NCBI GenBank assembly: GCA_910585005.1
Contig: CAJUCN010000018.1
Coordinates: forward strand, 1 to 50,779
DNA from: an uncultured Lachnospiraceae bacterium
Lineage (GTDB): Bacteria > Bacillota > Clostridia > Lachnospirales > Lachnospiraceae
Length of the DNA stretch: 50,779 nucleotides
Reading direction: 5' to 3'
The translations under genes were made by a program, and so were the position numbers. A model generated the notes under the pieces. It saw only the letters and a list, made by a program, of their open reading frames with translations. It ran no database searches and was not told the origin of the DNA. This document shows positions 43,649-50,779 of this stretch, one piece after another. How positions within the stretch are numbered: position 1 is the stretch's first letter; each line of letters begins with the position of its first letter.

Positions 43649-45832
43649 ATGCCTATGGCAATTCTTTATCATGAGGAAAAACATATTTTTACGTTGCAGA
43701 CAACCCGTACAACCTATCAGATGAAGGTAGATGAATTCGGGTTTCTTTTGCATTTATACTATGGAGGAAAAATAACCGGCCAGATGGATTATCTGCTGAC
43801 TTATCAGGACCGTGGATTTTCCGGTAATCCGTTTGATACGGGAAATGACAGGACGTATTCTATGGATGTGCTTCCCCAGGAGTACCCTTGCCTGGGATCG
43901 GGAGATTACCGAAGCAGCGCTTTGGTCATCAGAAACGGGGACGGATCGGAGTGCTGTGACCTGCGTTATGTAGGATATCAGATAAAAAAAGGCAAGTATG
44001 GCTTGTCAGGGTTTCCGGCAGTCTATGCGGATGAAAAGGAAGCGGAGACATTGGAAATACTCATGGAAGACCCGGTCAGCAAGGTACAGGTAGTGTTGCT
44101 TTATGGCGTATTGGAAGGGGAAGATGTGATTACCCGAAGCGCAAGGATCATAAATCAGGGGGAGGGCAGTGTGGTTGTCGAAAAGGCAGCTTCAGCCTGC
44201 CTGGATTTCCTTGGAGGAAATTATGATATGATCAGCTTTTATGGAAGACACGCAATGGAACGGAATTTCCAGCGCATCCCCATCCGGCATGGAAATTTTG
44301 TGATCGGGAGCCGCCGGGGGACTTCCAGCCATCAGTACAACCCGGCAGTGATGATTGCAGAATCGGGAACATCGGAGGATGCCGGGAGATGTTACGGAAT
44401 GGTGTTCGTATACAGTGGGAATTTCATGGCTGAAGCAGAAATGGATCAATATGATCATACGAGGGTTTTGATGGGACTGCAAAGTGACTTGTTCCATTAT
44501 CCGCTTTCAGGCGGGGAAGAACTGCTTGTTCCGGAGACGATTCTGGGATATTCCGGGAACGGTTTTGGCAGGCTTTCCCGGATGTACCATAAATGTATCC
44601 GGGAGCATATATGCCGGGGAAAATATAAAGACCAGCCAAGACCGGTGCTGATTAATAGCTGGGAGGCGGCGTACTTTAACTTAAGCGGAGAGACGATCTT
44701 AAAGCTGGCTAAAGACGCAGCAGGGCTTGGAATGGATATGGTGGTCATGGATGACGGATGGTTTGGAAAACGGGAGGATGACAACAGTGGCCTTGGAGAC
44801 TGGCAGGTCAATGAAAAGAAGCTGGGATGCACATTGGGGGATTTGATCAGTAATGTGAATGCTCTTGGTGTGAAGTTTGGCATTTGGATTGAGCCGGAGA
44901 TGATCTCTGAGGACAGTGATTTTTACCGGGAACATGGGGACTGGGTGATGCGTATTCCGGGTAGGAAACCGGTTCGCGCCAGAAACCAGTTGGTTCTTGA
45001 CTTTTCCAGGCAGGATGTGAGAGAGCATGTGTTCGGGCAGATCTGCCAGGTGCTTGACCAGGGGAACATAGAGTATGTGAAATGGGATATGAACAGGAGC
45101 CTTGCGGATATCTATTCTTTAGAAGATGTGCAGGGAAAGGTGACTTATGATTATGTACTGGGCGTATATGATTTTTTGGAAAAGCTGATGCAAAGATATC
45201 CGGATCTTTTGATCGAGGGGTGCAGCGGCGGCGGCGGACGGTTTGATGCCGGAATGTTGTATTATACGCCCCAGATCTGGTGCAGTGACAATACAGATGC
45301 GGTAGACAGGCTTCGGATCCAGTACGGTACCTCCTTCTTTTATCCGGTAAGTGCGGTGGGGAGCCATGTATCGGCTGTACCAAACCACCAGACAGGAAGG
45401 AACGTAAGCCTATCCGCCAGAGGAGTGACTGCTATGGCAGGAACCTTTGGTTATGAACTGGACACGGGAACACTGACAGAAGAAGAAAAGGAAGAGATCA
45501 GGGAACAGGTAAAAAAGTATAAGAAGTACGAAAGCCTGATCCGGACGGGGGATTACTACCGTTTGTCTGATCCTTTTAAAGATCCGTACGCCTCATGGAT
45601 GTTTGTTTCAATGGATAAGCGTCAGGCGCTGTTAAATGTCGTAATGTTGGAAATGCATGGAAATATGACGATTAGTTATGTGAGATTAAGAGGACTGGAA
45701 CCGGAAGCATCCTATCAGGATGTGGGCACAGGGAAGTGTTATTATGGCAGCGCGCTTATGGAAGCAGGGCTTCCGATGCCGGCGCAAATGGGTGAGTATT
45801 TAGCTTATCAGATTGAATTGAAGATCATTTAA
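43649..45832 (+). CDS. Alpha-galactosidase (GH36)
   Basis: Protein of 727 residues from ATG 43649 (43655 also possible), with AAGG 7 nt upstream. GH36 features: N-terminal beta-sandwich, then a TIM barrel with VVMDDGWFGKR near 365-375, catalytic nucleophile Asp in YVKWDMNRS near 475-483, CSGGGGRFD near 524-532 and acid/base Asp in WCSDNTDA near 543-550. It removes terminal alpha-1,6-linked galactose from raffinose-type sugars. No signal peptide, so it acts in the cytosol on sugar brought in by the ABC system upstream. Confidence 0.95.
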   Translation: MPMAILYHEEKHIFTLQTTRTTYQMKVDEFGFLLHLYYGGKITGQMDYLLTYQDRGFSGNPFDTGNDRTYSMDVLPQEYPCLGSGDYRSSALVIRNGDGSECCDLRYVGYQIKKGKYGLSGFPAVYADEKEAETLEILMEDPVSKVQVVLLYGVLEGEDVITRSARIINQGEGSVVVEKAASACLDFLGGNYDMISFYGRHAMERNFQRIPIRHGNFVIGSRRGTSSHQYNPAVMIAESGTSEDAGRCYGMVFVYSGNFMAEAEMDQYDHTRVLMGLQSDLFHYPLSGGEELLVPETILGYSGNGFGRLSRMYHKCIREHICRGKYKDQPRPVLINSWEAAYFNLSGETILKLAKDAAGLGMDMVVMDDGWFGKREDDNSGLGDWQVNEKKLGCTLGDLISNVNALGVKFGIWIEPEMISEDSDFYREHGDWVMRIPGRKPVRARNQLVLDFSRQDVREHVFGQICQVLDQGNIEYVKWDMNRSLADIYSLEDVQGKVTYDYVLGVYDFLEKLMQRYPDLLIEGCSGGGGRFDAGMLYYTPQIWCSDNTDAVDRLRIQYGTSFFYPVSAVGSHVSAVPNHQTGRNVSLSARGVTAMAGTFGYELDTGTLTEEEKEEIREQVKKYKKYESLIRTGDYYRLSDPFKDPYASWMFVSMDKRQALLNVVMLEMHGNMTISYVRLRGLEPEASYQDVGTGKCYYGSALMEAGLPMPAQMGEYLAYQIELKII

Positions 45833-45836
45833 AAAA

Positions 45837-45871
45837 GGTTTGGCATTGGATTGCAATGCCAAATCTTTTTT
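45837..45871 (+). terminator. Rho-independent terminator of the ABC/alpha-galactosidase operon
   Basis: 12-bp stem GGTTTGGCATTG / CAATGCCAAATC (one G-T pair), loop GATTG, then TTTTTT. It starts 4 nt after the stop codon. Confidence 0.92.
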
Positions 45872-45902
45872 GCCCTATGGGAGAAACCGGAATTCTTTGT
45901 TA

Positions 45903-45931
45903 TTGAATCTGTCTTTGTTTTCATGTATCAT
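45903..45931 (+). promoter_or_regulatory. Sigma-A promoter of the HAD/rhamnosidase unit
   Basis: TTGAAT (45903-45908), 17 nt, TATCAT (45926-45931), about 37 nt before the HAD start codon. Confidence 0.55.
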
Positions 45932-45967
45932 TGAAAAAAGAAGAAAGGAAAGTCAGGAGAAGGACAG

Positions 45968-46603
45968 ATGTACAAGCATATAGTTTTTGATATCGATGGA
46001 ACATTGATCAATAATGAAAAAGCGATTCTGCACTCCCTGCAGGATGTGCTGCGTGAGAGGATGGGGGAGGAGTTTTCTTTTGAACAATTAAAATTTGCCC
46101 TTGGGATTACAGGGGAAGATGCCCTAAAACGGCTTGAAGTGGAGAACATTCCGGATGCACTAATACGGTGGGTGGAATTATTGCAGGAATACGGACATAC
46201 GGTATCGGTCTATGTGGGGATAGAAGAACTACTGGAAATACTTGCAGACAAGGGGTATCAGCTTGGTCTGGCGTCTTCGAGGCCACGGTATTTGATGGAA
46301 AATGATTTTAACAATTTCAAAATTAACAAGTATTTTGAAATAAAGGTCTGTGCGGATGATACATCAGAGCATAAGCCTACGGCAGGACCGCTTCTTAAGT
46401 ATATGGAGTGGGCAAAAGCCGGCAAGGATGAAATTCTTTATATTGGTGACAGCGTACATGACAGTATGTGTGCCCAAAATGCAGGGGTGGATTTTGCATT
46501 GGCGGTTTGGGGCAGCCATACGGAAGGAATACCAGCGGAATATTATCTGCATCGGCCAGCGGATCTGCTCTCTGTATTGGAAAAGGGCAAAGACCTGGCA
46601 TAA
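45968..46603 (+). CDS. HAD-superfamily phosphatase (phosphoglycolate phosphatase-like)
   Basis: Protein of 211 residues. Motif I FDIDGTLINN at 6-15, motif II Ser in GLASSRPRYLM near 99-109, motif III Lys in EHKPTAGP near 136-143, and motif IV LYIGDSVHDSMCAQ near 158-171 are all present, with a helical cap inserted after motif I. The substrate is probably a small sugar or glycol phosphate. The gene starts a unit with the rhamnosidase gene 25 nt downstream. Confidence 0.88.
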   Translation: MYKHIVFDIDGTLINNEKAILHSLQDVLRERMGEEFSFEQLKFALGITGEDALKRLEVENIPDALIRWVELLQEYGHTVSVYVGIEELLEILADKGYQLGLASSRPRYLMENDFNNFKINKYFEIKVCADDTSEHKPTAGPLLKYMEWAKAGKDEILYIGDSVHDSMCAQNAGVDFALAVWGSHTEGIPAEYYLHRPADLLSVLEKGKDLA

Positions 46604-46628
46604 CCTGAAGAAAGAAAGGGCGCAAATT

Positions 46629-49265
46629 ATGAAGATTTATGACATGAAAGTAAACCACTTGAATGATCCTCTTGGATTCCGTATGGAACGTACGGTGTTT
46701 TCCTGGAAAGTAAAAGAGGCCGTTGGAAAGCGGCAAAAGGAGGCCAGGGTAGTTGTGGCGGCAGATGCCGGTATGAGGGAGATCCTGTTTGATTCGGGAT
46801 TTGAAGCAGATGCAGATCCTCTGTGCTTTCAGGCGGATGTAGATTTAAAGCCTCATACCCGTTATTACTGGAACGTAACCGTGCGGAGCGATGCTGGTGA
46901 AGAGACGGCAGGGGATGTGCACTGGTTTGAGACAGGGAAAGGGGAGGAACCCTGGCAGGCAAAGTGGATCACATGCAATAGCTGTGAAAAGCGTCATCCC
47001 TATTTTGAAAAGGAAATCTCACCGGAAAAGAAAGTAGCCAGCGCCCGCCTTTACCTGTGTGGCCTTGGTCTGTATGAAGCTTTTTTCATTCCGGTAAAAG
47101 ATGGGAGCGAAGGGGAACCTGTGCGGATTGGTCAGGAATACTTAACGCCTTATTGCAATGATTATCATGAGTGGGTACAGTACCAGACCTATGATGTGAC
47201 AGACCTGCTTCAGCATAAGGGAAAGCTGTCGGTGCTTTTGGGAAATGGCTGGTATAAAGGAAAGTACGGATTTTGGGTAAAAGAGGAAGTTGGATTTTAC
47301 GGAGAGGAATGGAAGCTGATCGCAGAGATTCAGATTACTTATTGTGACGGTAGCAGGGAAGTGATCGGCACGGATGAGAGCTGGACGGTAACGCGCAGCA
47401 ACATTACCTTTTCCAGCATTTATGACGGGGAATGGCAGGATGATACTTTGGAAGAACTGCCGATGGAAAAGCCGGTTTGTTGTGAACCGCCTAAGGGGAA
47501 GCTGACAGAGCGGATGAGTCTGCCTGTCACCGTCCATGAGGTTTTGGAACCGGCAGAGCTGATAGAAACACCGGCAGGAGAGCAGGTTTTTGACTTAGGG
47601 CAGGAGATTACGGGTATTTTTTCTTTGAGGATCAAGGAACCGGCAGGGACTAGGATCCATATCCAGACAGGAGAGATTTTGCAGGAAGGCAATTTTTATC
47701 GTGCAAATTTACGGTCGGCGAAATCGGAGTATTGGTATGTTTCAGACGGGAGGGAAAAGCAGTTAGTTCCCCATTTCACCTTTTACGGTTACCGCTATGT
47801 GAAAGTGGAAGGCGTTACAAATTTAAAAAAGGATGATTTAAAGGGGCTGGCGCTTTACAGTGACATAGAAGAAAAAGGAAGCCTGCATACCGGCCATGAA
47901 CTGGTAAACCGTCTGATCAGCAATGTGCGCTGGGGGCTTCAAGGGAATTTCGTGGATGTGCCCACCGACTGTCCCCAGAGGGATGAGCGTATGGGTTGGA
48001 CAGGCGACGCACAGGTATTTTCATGTACAGCTACTTATTTGAAAGATACCTACGCTTTTTATGCGAAATATTTATACGATATGTCCAGGGAACAAAGTGC
48101 TCTTGATGGGAAGGTGCCGGATGTGATTCCTTCTTGTGGGCATGAATCGGCGGCTTGTGTCTGGGGGGATGCGGCTTGTATTATTCCGTGGAACTTATAC
48201 TTGTTTTATGGAGATAAGTTCATTTTGGAGGATCAATTTGAAAGTATGAGATCATGGGTGGATTACATACGGAAGGTGGACGGTACTGACCATAGATGGC
48301 GGCATGTGTTTCATTACGGTGACTGGCTTGCACTGGATAACCCCAAGGGCGGCGCTGAGGAAGTGATGGGAGCAACCGATGAGGAATTTATCGCCAACCT
48401 TTATTATGCGGTAAGCGCGGGGCTGGTGGCGAAGGCGGCCAGAGTGCTTGGCAGGAAGCAGGAAGAAGAAGCTTACCAGAAACTTTCCGATGAGCAGTTT
48501 GCAGTGGTGAAGAGGGAGTATTACAGCGCCACGGGAAGGTGCTGCATTAAGACGCAGACAGCATTGATCCTGACATTAAAATATCATCTTTCCGATCATG
48601 TGGAGTTGACGAAAAAGCAGCTTGAAAAGCTGTTTGAAGACAGTGGATATAAGTTAAAGACGGGATTTGTAGGTACGCCGCTTCTTTGCAATGTGCTTTC
48701 CGATCAGGGGTATGACCGTCTTGCCTATAGGCTGCTTTTAAATGAGGAGTATCCGGGCTGGCTGAACGAAGTGAAACTGGGAGCTACCACCGTTTGGGAG
48801 AGGTGGAACAGCCTGCTTTCTGATGGGACTATTTCAGGAATTGAGATGAACAGTATGAACCATTATGCCTACGGTTCTGTGGCTGAATGGATGTTCCGTC
48901 ACAGCGCGGGACTGGAGATGGATGAAAAGACGCCGGGATTTCGTAAGGTGGATTTTAAACCGGTTTTAAGCTGGGAACTTAGAAGCATGGACGGGCGGTA
49001 TGATTCCCCATCAGGTCTTTGGCGGTGTGCATGGGAAATGACGGACCCGTCCCATGTAAGGCTCTTTGTCAGTGTGCCTTTTGGATGCAGCGCTACGTTA
49101 CGTTTGCCCCAGGCGACGCCGGAAGCAGTGGCAGGGCAGGCAGACGGGAAGAAAAACCCGGTATTTGCAAAAGTGAGAGATGGATTGTGCTATCTGGAGC
49201 CGGGGGATTACAGGGTGGAATATCAGACGATGGAAGCTCTGGATGCCGAGACGCAAGGGGACTAA
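46629..49265 (+). CDS. Alpha-L-rhamnosidase (GH78)
   Basis: Protein of 878 residues; AGAAAGGG lies 8 nt before ATG 46629. An N-terminal fibronectin-like domain (WKVKEAVGKRQKEARVVVA) is followed by beta-sandwich domains and an (alpha/alpha)6 barrel from about 415. The active-site block DCPQRDERMGWTGDAQVF near 445-462 is diagnostic. A C-terminal beta domain ends near 860. It releases terminal alpha-L-rhamnose from plant or bacterial glycans and glycosides. No signal peptide, so it acts on imported substrate. Confidence 0.94.
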   Translation: MKIYDMKVNHLNDPLGFRMERTVFSWKVKEAVGKRQKEARVVVAADAGMREILFDSGFEADADPLCFQADVDLKPHTRYYWNVTVRSDAGEETAGDVHWFETGKGEEPWQAKWITCNSCEKRHPYFEKEISPEKKVASARLYLCGLGLYEAFFIPVKDGSEGEPVRIGQEYLTPYCNDYHEWVQYQTYDVTDLLQHKGKLSVLLGNGWYKGKYGFWVKEEVGFYGEEWKLIAEIQITYCDGSREVIGTDESWTVTRSNITFSSIYDGEWQDDTLEELPMEKPVCCEPPKGKLTERMSLPVTVHEVLEPAELIETPAGEQVFDLGQEITGIFSLRIKEPAGTRIHIQTGEILQEGNFYRANLRSAKSEYWYVSDGREKQLVPHFTFYGYRYVKVEGVTNLKKDDLKGLALYSDIEEKGSLHTGHELVNRLISNVRWGLQGNFVDVPTDCPQRDERMGWTGDAQVFSCTATYLKDTYAFYAKYLYDMSREQSALDGKVPDVIPSCGHESAACVWGDAACIIPWNLYLFYGDKFILEDQFESMRSWVDYIRKVDGTDHRWRHVFHYGDWLALDNPKGGAEEVMGATDEEFIANLYYAVSAGLVAKAARVLGRKQEEEAYQKLSDEQFAVVKREYYSATGRCCIKTQTALILTLKYHLSDHVELTKKQLEKLFEDSGYKLKTGFVGTPLLCNVLSDQGYDRLAYRLLLNEEYPGWLNEVKLGATTVWERWNSLLSDGTISGIEMNSMNHYAYGSVAEWMFRHSAGLEMDEKTPGFRKVDFKPVLSWELRSMDGRYDSPSGLWRCAWEMTDPSHVRLFVSVPFGCSATLRLPQATPEAVAGQADGKKNPVFAKVRDGLCYLEPGDYRVEYQTMEALDAETQGD

Positions 49266-49280
49266 AGGAAGGAGTTCAAA

Positions 49281-49322
49281 ATGAAGCTGTGCATTGTATT
49301 AGCTCCATGCAAAGCCTTTTAG
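49281..49322 (+). CDS. Candidate 13-residue leader peptide before the MFS gene
   Basis: A small ORF encodes MKLCIVLAPCKAF and stops at TAG. GGAAGGAG ends 6 nt before its ATG, a stronger site than many real genes here have. It overlaps the 5' arms of two competing RNA helices (49302-49369). A second mini-ORF, MMKES, with GGAGCAGGA upstream, starts at 49344. Short leader ORFs overlapping alternative hairpins are typical of translation attenuation of drug-resistance genes. Small size keeps confidence low. Confidence 0.45.
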   Translation: MKLCIVLAPCKAF

Positions 49323-49369
49323 GATGGCTGGCATGGAGCAGGAATGATGAAAGAATCCTAAGGCTTTGC
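49302..49369 (+). promoter_or_regulatory. Interleaved helices (pseudoknot or alternative hairpins) in the MFS leader
   Basis: Helix one: GCTCCATGC (49302-49310) with GCATGGAGC (49331-49339). Helix two: 49309-49325 with ATCCTAAGGCTTTGC (49355-49369), 15 pairs with a 2-nt bulge. The arm order is 1-2-1'-2', so the helices form a pseudoknot or exclude each other. GCTCC could also pair with the MFS ribosome binding site GGAGC. Confidence 0.6.
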
Positions 49370-49410
49370 AAATTACACAGAGAATAGGAATGTGAAAAGG
49401 AGCGAAGTCT

Positions 49411-50712
49411 ATGAAAACGAATAGAAATACATGGAAGGAAATGAAACCTTTCCTTTTTCTTTGGAGCACCCAGTCTTTATCAGGCTTAGGCAGTGCAATG
49501 ACCAGTTATGCGCTGGTGATCTGGTCGTATTCCCAAAAGGGTTCTGCGCTATTAACGGCTCTTTTGATGGTGTGTTCTTATGCGCCTTATGTAGCCTTTA
49601 GTATTTTTGCAGGCGCTTTGAGCGACAGGTGGAATAAAAAGAAAGTGATGCTGGCTTGTGATACCCTGGCGGCGTTTACTACGGTAGTGATGCTTATACT
49701 TATGAGGAGCGGCTTGCTTCAGATCTGGCATTTGTATCTGATCAATGTTGGAAACGGGCTGATGAACACCGTGCAGCAGCCTGCGTCGGAAGTTGCCGTT
49801 TCCCGTATTTTGCCAAAAAAATATTACCAAAAGGTAGGCGGGATGCGTTATCTTGCCAGTTCCCTGAATTCCATTTTATCCCCAATCCTTGCAACGGCAG
49901 TTTGGGGGATTGCGGGGATGGATGTGATTGTGGGCATTGACCTGTGCACCTTTGTGGTGGCTTTTTGGACCCTGGCTTTCGGAATTAAGATACCGGAAGG
50001 AGAAGGGGAGGAAGAGATACCGGGGCACGAAAAACTGATGGATTTAGTAAAAGAAGGCGTGGGTTATCTGAAAAGGGAAAGGGGAGTCTTTCACCTGATC
50101 TTATTTCTGGCATCCATTAATCTGGTAGCCTCTATTTATGAGGCGGCATTTCCGGCAATGATCCTTTCAAGGGATGGAGGAAGCGAGAGGGCGCTGGGAC
50201 TGGTCAATGCTGTGATCGGTCTGTCTACGCTGGCAGGGAGTATTTTGGCTTCTCTTTTGAAAGCACCAAAAAGCCGTGTGAGGGTGATCTGTAACTGCCT
50301 GTTATTTTCCATGAGCACAGAAAACTTTATGCTGGCTTTTGGAAGGACTCCGTTGATTTGGTGTATGGGAGGTTTTCTTGGATGGATTGCAATACCTCTT
50401 ATGAGTTCAAATTTGGATGTCATTTTGAGATTACGCATTCCGGCGCAGATGCAGGGGAGAGTATATGCTGTACGGAACTCGCTACAGTTTTTTACTATTC
50501 CGGTAGGTTACTTTATGGGCGGTTTGCTGGTGGATCAGGTATTTGAGCCGGTTATGGCGTTGCAGTCAAAGGACAGTATCCTGATCCGGATGTTTGGATC
50601 CGGTAAGGGATCGGGGGCGGCATTTTTATTTTTTGTCATTGCTTTTGCAGGGGTAGGAGTGTGCCTTTATTTCCGGAGGGATCAACAGATATGGAAATTG
50701 GAAAAAGAATAA
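49411..50712 (+). CDS. Major facilitator superfamily transporter (Mef-like efflux family)
   Basis: Protein of 433 residues; AAAAGGAGC precedes the ATG. Twelve membrane helices are predicted. The MFS loop motif GALSDRWNKKKVML is near 70-83. FLFLWSTQSLSGLGSAMTSYAL at the N terminus and MQGRVYAVRNSLQF near 347-360 resemble the macrolide-efflux (Mef) type exporters. The substrate is unknown. An antibiotic or a secreted metabolite is as likely as a sugar. It follows the rhamnosidase gene but has its own structured leader. Confidence 0.85.
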   Translation: MKTNRNTWKEMKPFLFLWSTQSLSGLGSAMTSYALVIWSYSQKGSALLTALLMVCSYAPYVAFSIFAGALSDRWNKKKVMLACDTLAAFTTVVMLILMRSGLLQIWHLYLINVGNGLMNTVQQPASEVAVSRILPKKYYQKVGGMRYLASSLNSILSPILATAVWGIAGMDVIVGIDLCTFVVAFWTLAFGIKIPEGEGEEEIPGHEKLMDLVKEGVGYLKRERGVFHLILFLASINLVASIYEAAFPAMILSRDGGSERALGLVNAVIGLSTLAGSILASLLKAPKSRVRVICNCLLFSMSTENFMLAFGRTPLIWCMGGFLGWIAIPLMSSNLDVILRLRIPAQMQGRVYAVRNSLQFFTIPVGYFMGGLLVDQVFEPVMALQSKDSILIRMFGSGKGSGAAFLFFVIAFAGVGVCLYFRRDQQIWKLEKE

Positions 50713-50726
50713 AAAAGTAATAAAAA

Positions 50727-50771
50727 GGGGGTGTCGCAAAATCATCAAATCAGATGATTGAGCGAACCCCC
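50727..50771 (+). repeat. Right-edge hairpin with IS-end-like motif
   Basis: GGGGGT (50727-50732) pairs with ACCCCC (50766-50771) and AATCATC with GATGATT inside. The first 15 bases, GGGGGTGTCGCAAAA, resemble the outward motif at the left window edge. No T run follows within the window, so it is not a clear terminator for the MFS gene. Confidence 0.4.
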
Positions 50772-50779
50772 TGCTCTAG

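Noticed and set aside
50727..50771. Rho-independent terminator of the MFS gene
   Set aside because: The hairpin is strong, but the sequence after it is CTGCTCTAG with no T run.

Overview
The window is a low-to-mid GC Clostridia chromosome segment, most likely from a motile gut Lachnospiraceae. The basis is gene family content and order: rho, rpmE, a DUF1385 protein, prmC and prfA in a row; a Lachnospiraceae-type flagellin; a four-gene operon of unknown function that I associate with this family; and strong AGGAGG ribosome binding sites. No rRNA, tRNA, CRISPR array or prophage was seen. Genus and species cannot be set from the sequence alone. Both window ends carry a similar GGGGnTGTnGCAAAA motif running outward, as if the assembly broke inside repeated elements.

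Layout. 1-5.1 kb: a membrane protein with Cys pairs, a phosphoribosyltransferase-like protein and a large surface glucosaminidase with Pro/Thr repeats. 5.1-12.3 kb: a PHP phosphoesterase overlapping sbcD and sbcC, an FAD oxidoreductase and a parvulin-type foldase lipoprotein. 12.3-15.9 kb: htpG under a perfect CIRCE operator, then a SpoIID/peptidoglycan-binding protein whose ribosome binding site is buried in a hairpin. 16.0-19.4 kb: threonine aldolase, a self-contained invertible DNA cassette, csrA and flagellin. 19.6-26.6 kb: four uncharacterised genes, including a degenerate Hsp70/actin-fold ATPase. 26.7-30.4 kb: purC, purB and a PurF-like protein without the catalytic Cys. 30.5-33.7 kb: an acyl-CoA synthetase and a sodium:solute symporter. 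33.7-34.2 kb: an inverted-repeat-bounded non-coding element. 34.2-39.2 kb: rho, rpmE, DUF1385, prmC, prfA. 39.2-50.7 kb: glycan use, with an AraC regulator, a sugar ABC importer without its ATPase, alpha-galactosidase, HAD phosphatase, alpha-L-rhamnosidase and an MFS exporter behind a small leader ORF.

The most exciting system is at 17133-19411. A tyrosine recombinase gene lies between two identical 28-bp inverted repeats, and each repeat looks like a recombinase core site (two 11-bp arms around a short asymmetric spacer). Just inside the left repeat is a near-consensus flagellar sigma-D/sigma-28 promoter (TAAA, 15 nt, TCCGATAA). As sequenced it points left, towards threonine aldolase. Inversion would turn it to face csrA and flagellin, which start directly beyond the right repeat and show no convincing promoter of their own. 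The flagellin leader also carries a hairpin with an AGGA loop, the classic CsrA target, next to its ribosome binding site. I infer a phase-variable flagellin switch with a built-in recombinase and post-transcriptional control, captured here in the probable OFF orientation.

Secondary points of interest are a three-copy family of hairpin elements with a conserved core and covarying arms, a possible translation-attenuation leader before the MFS gene, the Hsp70-like operon and the Cys-less PurF.
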